The notes under the pieces were generated by a model, which worked only from the letters and a program-made list of their open reading frames with translations, had not been told where the DNA came from and searched no databases. From Bacilli bacterium (lineage in GTDB: Bacteria; Bacillota_I; Bacilli_A; RF39; UBA660): DNA of 12,837 bases. How positions within the stretch are numbered: position 1 is the first letter of the stretch; every line of letters starts with the position of its first letter. Positions 6,333 through 12,807 of this stretch are shown here, piece by piece. Location: NCBI GenBank assembly GCA_900772435.1, contig CAAHEM010000100.1, positions 1 to 12,837 on the forward strand, written 5' to 3'. Both the position numbers and the translations under genes were made by a program.

Positions 6333-7307
6333 ATGGGATTATTTAATAAAATTCAATTTTTTATTTATGAACTAAAAGATAAAAGAAGATATAAAAAATT
6401 TAAAAATTGTAGTATACCCTATCCCTTTTATGACAAAAAAAGAAATGTTTTTGAATGGATAAGATACTCTAATGTAATCAATCAATATGAAACAACTAAT
6501 AATCTAATTGATGCACTTGGAAGCATTGGTAATATCGAAATGATTTATCATTACAAAGCAAATTTTTATAATTATGAAAAGAAAAAATATGAGAATATTA
6601 TAAGTCACTGCCATAGCTTCGATGAATTAATTAATGAACTTTATAGATATCCAGAATCATTTGAAATACCAAGTGAATACTTAAATGAATATAGTAATCA
6701 AGAATTAAATTATATTAAAAGTATTAAAAAATATTTCAAACTAATAAATCTTAAAGATGAAAAATATAGTAAAGAGCTAGAAGAACTTGATAATAAATGG
6801 GAATCTCTTCGAGATAAAAAACATAAATCATTAAAAGAAATAATATTTTTACATAATACTTATTCAAAAGAATGGGATAAACTTTCAGAAAAAGAAAAAC
6901 TGGAAAGATGTAACAATAAAAAAGCTTTAGAATTTTATAATTATCATCAAATTTGGACTAAAACTGATAAAGTAGCAAATGCTATAATAAATGGTGAAAA
7001 AGATTATAAAATATATATAAAGTATCCCTTCTCTTCATCAAAACTAAATGAAAAGTTTTTAGTAGTAAATACTAACTATGAATATCTTGGAATAGTAAAA
7101 GTTATTAAAGAAGATATTATAAAGTTTAAAGATTTAAAAGAAAATATGGTTGATTATAAATTAGCTGGATTCAAAAATTTTAATGAATATAAAGATAGTA
7201 TGTTCAAAGACTTTAAAGAAGAATGTGAGGCTTATGATGAAAAATTCACAAAAGAGTCACTAATTAGTTATGTAAAACTAGAAGTAGTAGAAAAATTTGA
7301 CACATAA
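6333..7307 (+). CDS. Unknown 324-residue protein, possible ASCH/PUA-like C-terminus
   Basis: I do not recognise the full-length family. The product is cytosolic-looking and Lys/Tyr/Asn-rich. A helical, charged middle (about residues 140-205, with KDEKYSKELEELDNKWESL and SKEWDKLSEKEKLERC) may form a coiled coil. The last ~110 residues read like an ASCH/PUA-like fold: a strand with KIYIKYPFSSSKLNEKFLVV, then YEYLGIVKVIKED, IIKFKDLKE, then LAGFKNFNEYKDSMFKDF, and a closing strand YVKLEVVEKF. ASCH domains are RNA- or nucleic-acid-related, but the match is by eye and the usual GxKxxTxR start is not obvious. GAGG at 6324-6327 lies five bases before the ATG. It ends in a terminator shared with the converging HD gene. 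Confidence 0.75.
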   Translation: MGLFNKIQFFIYELKDKRRYKKFKNCSIPYPFYDKKRNVFEWIRYSNVINQYETTNNLIDALGSIGNIEMIYHYKANFYNYEKKKYENIISHCHSFDELINELYRYPESFEIPSEYLNEYSNQELNYIKSIKKYFKLINLKDEKYSKELEELDNKWESLRDKKHKSLKEIIFLHNTYSKEWDKLSEKEKLERCNNKKALEFYNYHQIWTKTDKVANAIINGEKDYKIYIKYPFSSSKLNEKFLVVNTNYEYLGIVKVIKEDIIKFKDLKENMVDYKLAGFKNFNEYKDSMFKDFKEECEAYDEKFTKESLISYVKLEVVEKFDT

Positions 7308-7333
7308 AAAAAGTAGATACACTCTACTTTTTT
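7307..7333. terminator. Bidirectional terminator between converging genes
   Basis: AAAAAAGTAGA-TACAC-TCTACTTTTTT (7307-7333) is a perfect 11 bp inverted repeat with an A-run on one side and a T-run on the other, so it can stop transcription from both strands. It lies between the 324-residue unknown (plus) and the HD phosphohydrolase (minus). Confidence 0.85.
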
Positions 7334-7355
7334 AATTACTTATATATTTTATATA

Positions 7356-7985
7356 CTAAATTAAACCATTAACATCTAAATACTTATTTCTAAATCTTTC
7401 TTTATCACTGGCTAAAGCCGTAATATCTTCTAAGAATTTTTTATACTCTAAATCTTCAAAATACATTTTTGTTGTTGCATAACCTTTTTTACCAAATTTA
7501 TTTAATATATGTTCTCTTGATTCTTCCATTATCTTTTCAAGTGAATCATTTGGATTATGTTCTTTTCTATATAAATATGTCCTTCTAAGTGGCATCTCAA
7601 CTAAAACATTTCTATCAGCTGAAGAAACAATTTTGCCATAAATACTTCTTGGTTCTCCTTCCATACTTGCTCTATGGTCATACACTGCTTCTGACATTAT
7701 TTTAATCTCATCTTCAGTAAAAAATCTTTTAAGATTATCATCTCCCATCAATATTTCAGCAGAAACCTTTTCATGATTTTTAGCATCTATATGATGCCCT
7801 ATATCATGATAAGCAGCAATAGTATAAACCATATCATAATTTATATCAGGTACAGTACTTGCAAACTTAAAACTTCTATCAATTACATATTTAATATGAT
7901 TTATTCCATGGCCATAATCATTTTTGTCATATTCTTTAAATATAACACTCTCTATATACTTTTTTAACTCAGAATTTATATTCAT
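7356..7985 (-). CDS. HD-domain phosphohydrolase
   Basis: The 209-residue product has the full set of HD-domain metal ligands in order: His26/His30 in GHGINHIKYV, the doublet His60-Asp61 in AAYHDIGHH, His71 in the following NHEKVSAEIL, His104 in VYDHR, and Asp124 in SSADRN. Length and arrangement resemble small stand-alone HD hydrolases of the YedJ/YpgQ type, which act on nucleotides or other phosphoesters; the substrate is not predictable. The C-terminal part is helical and charged. I placed the start at 7985, where GGGTGA precedes the ATG by four to five bases. The frame stays open 56 codons further upstream, but that stretch covers the divergent promoter and has no ribosome site. Transcribed divergently from the 203-residue unknown. 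Confidence 0.88.
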   Translation of the reverse strand: MNINSELKKYIESVIFKEYDKNDYGHGINHIKYVIDRSFKFASTVPDINYDMVYTIAAYHDIGHHIDAKNHEKVSAEILMGDDNLKRFFTEDEIKIMSEAVYDHRASMEGEPRSIYGKIVSSADRNVLVEMPLRRTYLYRKEHNPNDSLEKIMEESREHILNKFGKKGYATTKMYFEDLEYKKFLEDITALASDKERFRNKYLDVNGLI

Positions 7986-8029
7986 ATTTTCACCCAATAA
8001 TATATTATCACAATTTAAAAAATTTACTA

Positions 8030-8057
8030 TTGAAAAATTATCTAAAAACATTATAAT
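8030..8057 (+). promoter_or_regulatory. Sigma-A promoter of the 203-residue unknown
   Basis: TTGAAA (8030-8035) and TATAAT (8052-8057) are 16 bases apart; transcription would start near 8064, just before the ribosome site. It is back-to-back with the HD gene start at 7985. Confidence 0.75.
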
Positions 8058-8079
8058 AATTTGTACAAAGGAGAAAAAT

Positions 8080-8691
8080 ATGAGTTTATCAAATAAACTA
8101 AAAGAAATAAAAGAAAAATACAAAAAGATATTAAATGATTTAAAAGAGGACACAAGTGAACGTCATAAAGTATATAGAGAATATGAATTTAAGGCTGATT
8201 TAGAAGACCATGACTTAGGAGATAAAGATGTATATAGATTACATTTTGTTGGATATTATTATAGTAAATTAACTGATGGTTATCATGTACACGATTATCT
8301 GCTAAGTACATTCAAGCTACCTGAAGGAATGACTCGAGAAGAAGGATTCAAAATATTATCATATTTAACTGACTTTATTGAAAAACGTGAAGATGTAGAA
8401 GAAGCATCTGCAGCATCAGTTATAACATTAGATAAAATACTAGATTTAGAAAGATTCGGTTTTAAAAAAGTTAAAGAAAAAGATGAATCAAAAATAGCTG
8501 ATTTATTCACAGTTCAAGGAAGAATACTTCGATTTAAAAAAAGTAGATATTATAGCAAATATTACAATTGGTATACAGAACACATAACTAGAAACGAAAT
8601 TGAAAAAATATACGAAGCACACAACATGAAATTTCAAGATATAGTATGGCAAGATAATCCTAAACAAAGAAATTTAAAACCTCTTAATTAA
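8080..8691 (+). CDS. Unrecognised 203-residue cytosolic protein
   Basis: I do not recognise this family. The product has no signal or membrane segment. It begins with a basic/acidic amphipathic helix (residues 1-22), followed by an aromatic and His-rich stretch (VYRLHFVGYYYSKL then GYHVHDYLL, 51-75). A helix-strand unit (EEGFKILSYLTDFIEKRE, then EASAASVITLDKILDLERFG, 87-127) is reminiscent of a small acyltransferase- or ferredoxin-like alpha/beta fold. The basic C-terminal half carries the aromatic run RYYSKYYNWYTEH. The start is fixed by AAAGGAG at 8067-8073, six bases before the ATG, and by a strong promoter. The upstream extension of the frame overlaps the divergent HD gene and is not coding. 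No terminator is seen; the next gene has its own promoter. Confidence 0.8.
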   Translation: MSLSNKLKEIKEKYKKILNDLKEDTSERHKVYREYEFKADLEDHDLGDKDVYRLHFVGYYYSKLTDGYHVHDYLLSTFKLPEGMTREEGFKILSYLTDFIEKREDVEEASAASVITLDKILDLERFGFKKVKEKDESKIADLFTVQGRILRFKKSRYYSKYYNWYTEHITRNEIEKIYEAHNMKFQDIVWQDNPKQRNLKPLN

Positions 8692-8701
8692 TAATCTAAA
8701 A

Positions 8702-8730
8702 TTGACTTTTTGTATCATTTGTGATATAAT
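8702..8730 (+). promoter_or_regulatory. Strong sigma-A promoter of the HELEH protein gene
   Basis: TTGACT (8702-8707), 17-base spacer, and an extended -10 TGATATAAT (TG at 8722-8723, TATAAT at 8725-8730). This is the closest to consensus in the window. Confidence 0.85.
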
Positions 8731-8755
8731 CTATAGCGCATATGAGGGGTTTAAA

Positions 8756-9646
8756 ATGGAATATAAATTATTAAAATTAATATTTGATTATTCTAAAAAT
8801 GGTAAATTAGTTGATAAAGCTTATTTAGAAAAACTTATAGATTTAGTCGTAAACTCTAAAGATATAAGTGAGTACGTACAAAATTCTGATATTGTAAGAA
8901 GCGGAACAAAAGAAACAATAGGTGGGATTTTATTAGCAGAATATCGTCCAAGTAGAAAATTAATAAGAATATATTCTGAAGCAATGGAAAGAATGTTAGA
9001 AGAACAAGATAGATATCAAGTACTTTTTAATGGTATAGAACAGATATTCTATAAAAATATTTTAATAACACAAATAATATTACATGAATTAGAACACGCT
9101 AATCAAAGAAAAATAATTGAAAAAGAAAATACATTAGAATCAAAAGTTCTAAAAATTTCAGTAACTAATCTAGATATAAATTTCTTAAATAAACTATTAA
9201 GTCAAGGATTTACACTAGAACAATTAACCTATTATATTCAAAGAGAAAAACAATTAAGAGAAGAACATTACTTACTACTTCCAGATGAAAGATTAGCTGA
9301 AATAAAATCACACCAAGAAATAGTAAAAGCTTTAAAACCAATTAAAGAATACACACCAAATTTAATAGAATTTGAACAAACAAACGTATTTGAAAATCTA
9401 TTAAGAGGATATTTCTATAACTTAGGAGCTATCGCTTCACCTACTCTTGAATATGGCAAAATAAGTAGAAAATTTAATAGACTTAAAAAATTTCCATGGT
9501 ATGATGAAAATGATCAAGAATGTTTAAGAAAAGCAAAAGAAAGTCTTTCATTAAAAGAAAGACTAAACTACGGTCTTCCAATAGATACAAATGAATTTGA
9601 TGATTTATCTAATTCATTAGTCCTAGCAAGAAAATATCAATGTTAA
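8756..9646 (+). CDS. HExxH zinc-metallopeptidase-like protein
   Basis: The 296-residue product contains HELEH (His110, Glu111, His114) in a helical context, LITQIILHELEHANQRK. This is the classic zinc-binding and catalytic motif of metallopeptidases. A likely third ligand is one of the Glu residues in LLPDERLAEIKSH (Glu178 or Glu182), about 65 residues later, which would make it gluzincin-like. The spacing is longer than in most minimal gluzincins, so this is inference. There is no signal peptide or membrane segment, so it should act in the cytosol. The preceding strand with LAEYRPSRKLIRIYSEAM (60-77) fits the edge strand seen before the HExxH helix in such proteins. I do not recognise a named family. 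GAGGGG at 8744-8749 lies six bases before the ATG. It is monocistronic, with its own promoter and terminator. Confidence 0.8.
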   Translation: MEYKLLKLIFDYSKNGKLVDKAYLEKLIDLVVNSKDISEYVQNSDIVRSGTKETIGGILLAEYRPSRKLIRIYSEAMERMLEEQDRYQVLFNGIEQIFYKNILITQIILHELEHANQRKIIEKENTLESKVLKISVTNLDINFLNKLLSQGFTLEQLTYYIQREKQLREEHYLLLPDERLAEIKSHQEIVKALKPIKEYTPNLIEFEQTNVFENLLRGYFYNLGAIASPTLEYGKISRKFNRLKKFPWYDENDQECLRKAKESLSLKERLNYGLPIDTNEFDDLSNSLVLARKYQC

Positions 9647-9675
9647 AGTTTTTGAAAAAAATCAAAAACTTTTTT
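9645..9675 (+). terminator. Terminator of the HELEH protein gene
   Basis: AAAGTTTTTGA and TCAAAAACTTT (9645-9655 and 9662-9672) form an 11 bp stem around six As, followed by further Ts. The stem begins within the stop codon. Confidence 0.8.
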
Positions 9676-9681
9676 ATTTAA

Positions 9682-9710
9682 TTGACAAAAGATAAGCAAT
9701 CCATTAAAAT
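9682..9710 (+). promoter_or_regulatory. Sigma-A promoter of the YfbR-like gene
   Basis: TTGACA (9682-9687, full consensus) and TAAAAT (9705-9710) are separated by 17 bases, 22 bases before the ATG at 9733. Confidence 0.8.
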
Positions 9711-9732
9711 AAAAAACTAATTAGGAGTATTT

Positions 9733-10395
9733 ATGACAAAAGAAGAAAGTGTATTAAATTATTACATACTTTGTAATAAACTAAAAAATGTTATTAGAAC
9801 CGGATGGAAAGATTGGAAAGTTGAAAGAGAAAGAATAGAAAGTATAGCTGAACATATATTTGGAGTTCAAATGCTAGCAATAGCCATGAAATCTGAATAT
9901 GAATATGATATTGATATACAAAGAGTTGTATTTATGCTTGCAGTTCATGAACTTGGTGAAACTGTTATTGGAGACTTAACTCAATTTCAAATATCAAAAA
10001 AAGAAAAAGAAAAAATAGAACGTGAAGCAGTTCATAACATCTTAAGAGGATTATTAGATGGAAAAATTATAGAAGAGTTATTCCTAGAATTTGATAAAAG
10101 AGAAACTAAAGAAGCAATGTTTGCATATCAATGTGATAAGTTAGAGTGTGACCTTCAATGTAAATTATATGATCAAGAACATTGCGTAGATTTAAATCAC
10201 CAAGAAGGAAATAGCGTTACTGAAAATGAAAAAGTAAGTAAACTTTTACATTCAGGTGAATCTTGGTCATCAATGTGGTTAAAATTCGGGCAACAAACAT
10301 ATCCATATGATGAAAACTTTAGAGCCGTTTCAAACTATGCAATTAATAATCAAATTGAAAGTCAAACATTAAAATTAATACAAAAAAACAACTAA
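9733..10395 (+). CDS. YfbR/HDDC2-like HD-domain protein with HE in place of HD
   Basis: The 220-residue product fits the HD_3 (YfbR/HDDC2-type 5'-nucleotidase) family: LKNVIRTGW (17-25), ESIAEHIFGVQMLA (His41), then VFMLAVHELGETVIGDLTQ (His72, Glu73, Glu76, Asp81), and YQCDKLECDLQ (Asp135). These correspond to the family motifs RxGW, ESVAEHS, HDxxExxxGD and ADxLE. The metal-binding Asp of the HD doublet is Glu73 here, a conservative change that keeps a carboxylate. Family members dephosphorylate deoxynucleoside 5'-monophosphates, so a role in nucleotide pool control is likely but not shown. The C-terminal ~65 residues include GESWSSMWLKFGQ and look like a family-specific tail. AGGAG at 9723-9727 sits five bases before the ATG. 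Monocistronic between two terminators. Confidence 0.88.
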   Translation: MTKEESVLNYYILCNKLKNVIRTGWKDWKVERERIESIAEHIFGVQMLAIAMKSEYEYDIDIQRVVFMLAVHELGETVIGDLTQFQISKKEKEKIEREAVHNILRGLLDGKIIEELFLEFDKRETKEAMFAYQCDKLECDLQCKLYDQEHCVDLNHQEGNSVTENEKVSKLLHSGESWSSMWLKFGQQTYPYDENFRAVSNYAINNQIESQTLKLIQKNN

Positions 10396-10412
10396 ATTAA
10401 TAGTTGCTTTTT
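10382..10412. terminator. Bidirectional terminator between YfbR-like and serpin-like genes
   Basis: CAACTA-AATTAA-TAGTTG (10389-10406) is followed by CTTTTTA on the plus strand. On the minus strand the same hairpin is followed by TTTTTTT (10382-10388). It ends both converging genes; the minus direction looks stronger. Confidence 0.7.
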
Positions 10413-11604
10413 ATTGTTGAAATTTACTTATATCATCTACTCTTAAAGCAAAATAAGGCTTATCTTTATTAGATTCTTTTAAGAGTAAAGCAAATGTATC
10501 ATCAACGTAAAAGTTTCTAATTTTTTTATCTGAAGCAGTTGCTTCAAATTTAACATCCATACCTGCTTCACTTTTAACTTTGCCACCCTTTTCATCCAAA
10601 GAAAATTTAATACTTTGAATAGCTTTTTCAATGGTATAAATTCCGTCAATTGTTTCAATTTCCTTATTCTCAAGTTCACTATATTCTCTTAGTACATTAA
10701 AGTCAATTTTAGGCATCATAAAGTTATCATCACTATTAAAACTTGTAGTTTGTTTATCTTTTATATTATTATAAATCTCTTCAAATGTCTCACCCTTAGG
10801 ATTCTTAATAACAATTACTTCATCATTATTTTTAGTTATTAATTTAATTGCAAAATCATTCTCATTATTGTAATAATATACTTTTATTTGATTACGAATT
10901 AAATTGCTCTCTTTTATAATACCAAAATATTCAACATTCTTTATATCTTTAAACTTATCATTAAAAGTATCAAACTTCTTATTAAATTCAAATTCTCTAT
11001 AAAGCATACTATATAAGAAATATCTGTCTATTACATCTTCTCCACTATCAAGAGCATCACTACTCCAATCAAATTGATCAAGTATATCACTCTTTTGATT
11101 GAATTTTTCTTTTATAGCATTTTCTATCTTACTTTTAAGTTCAAGGTTCTTTCTTCCATATATTTTATAGTAATAACTATCACTTATATCATTCTTAGTG
11201 AAATCTTCTTTATTTAAGTTATCAAGCATATCTAATTTTTTATCAAATTTAATATTTTGTTTTACTATATCATTTTTAAAGTCATTCCATATTAATTGAA
11301 ATGTTGGACACCAACTAGTATCTTTACTTATCTTATCACTTAATGTTGGTACTACATCTACCCCTTTTGTTTCTTTTAATTCTTTTTTGTCATAAACACT
11401 TTCTACATTATCAAATACTTTAAAACCAAGAATTCTTATTTCAGTACCTATATCATAACCATTATCAATAAGACGATGAACTTTACTTACTTTATAAAGT
11501 ATACTTTTATATTCAACCGTTCCCCCATCTTTAAGTTGTAGTCTTACAGGTATTAGCATTATTACTAAAATAACACAAACTATAATTATTATTTTCTTTT
11601 TCAT
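10411..11604 (-). CDS. Membrane-anchored serpin-like extracytoplasmic protein
   Basis: The 397-residue product starts with a basic-hydrophobic signal/anchor (residues 1-20) and a short module KDGGTVEYKSILYKVSKVH ... GFKVFDNV (25-68), recalled from other Bacillota membrane proteins. From about residue 95 it reads like a divergent serpin. WCPTFQLIWNDF comes first, then FLYSMLYREFEFNKKFDTF (196-214, like the LYFKGxWxxxF segment). VYYYNNENDFAIKLI comes next, then MMPKIDFNVLREYSEL (296-311, like PKFxxxxxxxL), and IQSIKFSLDEKGGKVKSEA (329-347, like HxxxxxVxExGxxAxA). Last are FYVDDTFALLLKES (365-378, like FxxxxPFLFLI) and PYFALRVDD. Serpins inhibit proteases by a cleaved loop; here the loop would be about 345-365 (inference). 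ATG 11604 has AAGGTG upstream. It is third after sigma and anti-sigma, but also has its own promoter. Confidence 0.75.
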   Translation of the reverse strand: MKKKIIIIVCVILVIMLIPVRLQLKDGGTVEYKSILYKVSKVHRLIDNGYDIGTEIRILGFKVFDNVESVYDKKELKETKGVDVVPTLSDKISKDTSWCPTFQLIWNDFKNDIVKQNIKFDKKLDMLDNLNKEDFTKNDISDSYYYKIYGRKNLELKSKIENAIKEKFNQKSDILDQFDWSSDALDSGEDVIDRYFLYSMLYREFEFNKKFDTFNDKFKDIKNVEYFGIIKESNLIRNQIKVYYYNNENDFAIKLITKNNDEVIVIKNPKGETFEEIYNNIKDKQTTSFNSDDNFMMPKIDFNVLREYSELENKEIETIDGIYTIEKAIQSIKFSLDEKGGKVKSEAGMDVKFEATASDKKIRNFYVDDTFALLLKESNKDKPYFALRVDDISKFQQ

Positions 11605-11621
11605 ATATTCACCTTAATATC

Positions 11622-11650
11622 ATTATAAACTATATTATGTATGTTAACAA
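11622..11650 (-). promoter_or_regulatory. Own sigma-A-type promoter of the serpin-like gene
   Basis: On the minus strand TTGTTA (11650-11645) and TATAAT (11627-11622) are 17 bases apart, placing the start near 11615 and the ATG about 11 bases later, in the gap after the anti-sigma-like gene. Confidence 0.65.
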
Positions 11651-11654
11651 TAAA

Positions 11655-12296
11655 TTATTTAATAATTAATTCAAGTATACTTTTAAAATCATTTATATCT
11701 GCATTAGAAGTTTCTATATCAAAGTTAACTCCATTATAACTAAACACAGCTATATAACTATTTTTATAACTATATATCTTAATATTTTCACCATTAATAG
11801 TTGTATATTTATCCCCCTTATCATCAAAGAAATAATCTCTCAATGGTTCATTATCTTTTGAAAATGCTATCATAATACTCTTATCTTCTTTGTTACTACT
11901 AATCACATAATTATTAAGTTTATTATATTTTTGATTAGAGTCTTTAATATATATTCCTTCAACTTTATAATCTTCTAATAAATTAGAATTAACTAGTTTC
12001 TCATAAAAACTAAATTCATATTTAAGATTCTTTTCATCAACGTTTTTACTAATAGCATCAAATTGACTACTAGCAACACTATCTAATTCATTAATACTAA
12101 AACTTCCATTATTCTTTATATCATTAGTCTTATTACCATTAAAAATAAACACACCAACCATCAATACTAAAGCACAAGTACATAGTCCATACCTTAAATA
12201 TTTCATATCATTTACTCCTTTATTAACTATATTATTTCTTATATCTTCTTTATTTATTTTTTCAAATATAATATTTTTTATTTGTTTATTTGACAC
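11655..12296 (-). CDS. Single-pass membrane protein, probable anti-sigma factor of the adjacent ECF sigma
   Basis: The 213-residue product has a short charged N-terminal segment (residues 1-33, presumably cytosolic), one membrane helix at about 34-53 (LRYGLCTCALVLMVGVFIF) and a ~155-residue outer part. The outer part has alternating strands: VEGIYIK, NNYVISS, KSIMIAFSK, ENIKIYSY, IAVFSYNGVNFDIET. This is resembling DUF4367-type outer domains of Bacillota anti-sigma factors. Gene order directly after an ECF sigma gene is the main argument. No zinc-binding HxxxCxxC motif is present, and the inner part is shorter than in typical anti-sigma domains. The start is a GTG at 12296 with AAAGGTGG nine bases upstream; a GTG at 12305 overlaps the sigma stop but has no room for a ribosome site. 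A strong internal site precedes an ATG at 12206 (see findings). Confidence 0.7.
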   Translation of the reverse strand: MSNKQIKNIIFEKINKEDIRNNIVNKGVNDMKYLRYGLCTCALVLMVGVFIFNGNKTNDIKNNGSFSINELDSVASSQFDAISKNVDEKNLKYEFSFYEKLVNSNLLEDYKVEGIYIKDSNQKYNKLNNYVISSNKEDKSIMIAFSKDNEPLRDYFFDDKGDKYTTINGENIKIYSYKNSYIAVFSYNGVNFDIETSNADINDFKSILELIIK

Positions 12297-12297
12297 A

Positions 12298-12807
12298 CTA
12301 ATCACCCACCTTTATTTTTAATTCTTTAAGTGTTCTATACAAATAATTCTTAACATTCGATAAAGGTATATTTAAACACTTAGATATTTCTTTTAAACTC
12401 ATTTCTTCATAATAATAAAGATATACTATTTTAGATATAATAACAGGCTTTCTTTTTAAATATTTCCATACTTCATCAGTATCAAATTTAAGAAAACAAC
12501 TCTTTTCTAAATTATAATTAGATGGTATATTTTCTATCACATCAAGTTCATCATTTCTAAAAAAATCTATTATCTTTTGTTTATAATTGAATCTATAATA
12601 TTTATATATCTTATTCTTAGCTATTCCAAATATATATTTTTTATCTTCAATCATATCTATTTTCTTATATACTTCCATATATATATTTTGAATTATATCT
12701 TTTACATCATCTATATTAGAGCAATTACAAACAACATAATGAGAAATATCTTTATATGTTTTATCATATAACTTATCAAATTTTTTAAGGCTTTTTTGAT
12801 CGACCAT
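12298..12807 (-). CDS. ECF-type RNA polymerase sigma factor
   Basis: The 169-residue product has sigma region 2 at the N-terminus (FDKLYDKTYKDISHYVV, then NIDDVKDIIQNIYMEVYKKI, residues 10-50, and IFGIAKNKIYKYYR at 59-72 for -10 recognition). It has region 4 at the C-terminus with a helix-turn-helix SLKEISKCLNIPLSNVKNYLYRTLKELK (137-164) and the usual VYLYYYEEMSLKEIS lead-in. Regions 1 and 3 are missing, as in all ECF sigmas. The start is ATG 12807 with GAGGTG six bases upstream; a GTG at 12816 would add three residues and lies inside that ribosome site. A -10-like TATATT lies at 12828-12823 near the window edge; the rest of the promoter is outside or unclear. The next gene starts one base after the stop, so the pair is translationally coupled. 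Confidence 0.9.
   Translation of the reverse strand: MVDQKSLKKFDKLYDKTYKDISHYVVCNCSNIDDVKDIIQNIYMEVYKKIDMIEDKKYIFGIAKNKIYKYYRFNYKQKIIDFFRNDELDVIENIPSNYNLEKSCFLKFDTDEVWKYLKRKPVIISKIVYLYYYEEMSLKEISKCLNIPLSNVKNYLYRTLKELKIKVGD

Noticed and set aside
7986..8153. Upstream extension of the minus-strand HD gene and of the plus-strand 203-residue gene, which would overlap head to head
   Set aside because: The shared stretch holds the divergent promoter; each gene has a good ribosome site at the inner start.
10479..10679. Second minus-strand frame inside the serpin-like gene, checked as a possible frameshift
   Set aside because: The main frame is continuous through the serpin-like landmarks, so the other frame is a shadow.
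12577..12771. Plus-strand Ile/Tyr-rich frame opposite the sigma factor gene
   Set aside because: Its membrane-like composition is a by-product of reading AT-rich coding DNA backwards; no initiation signal.
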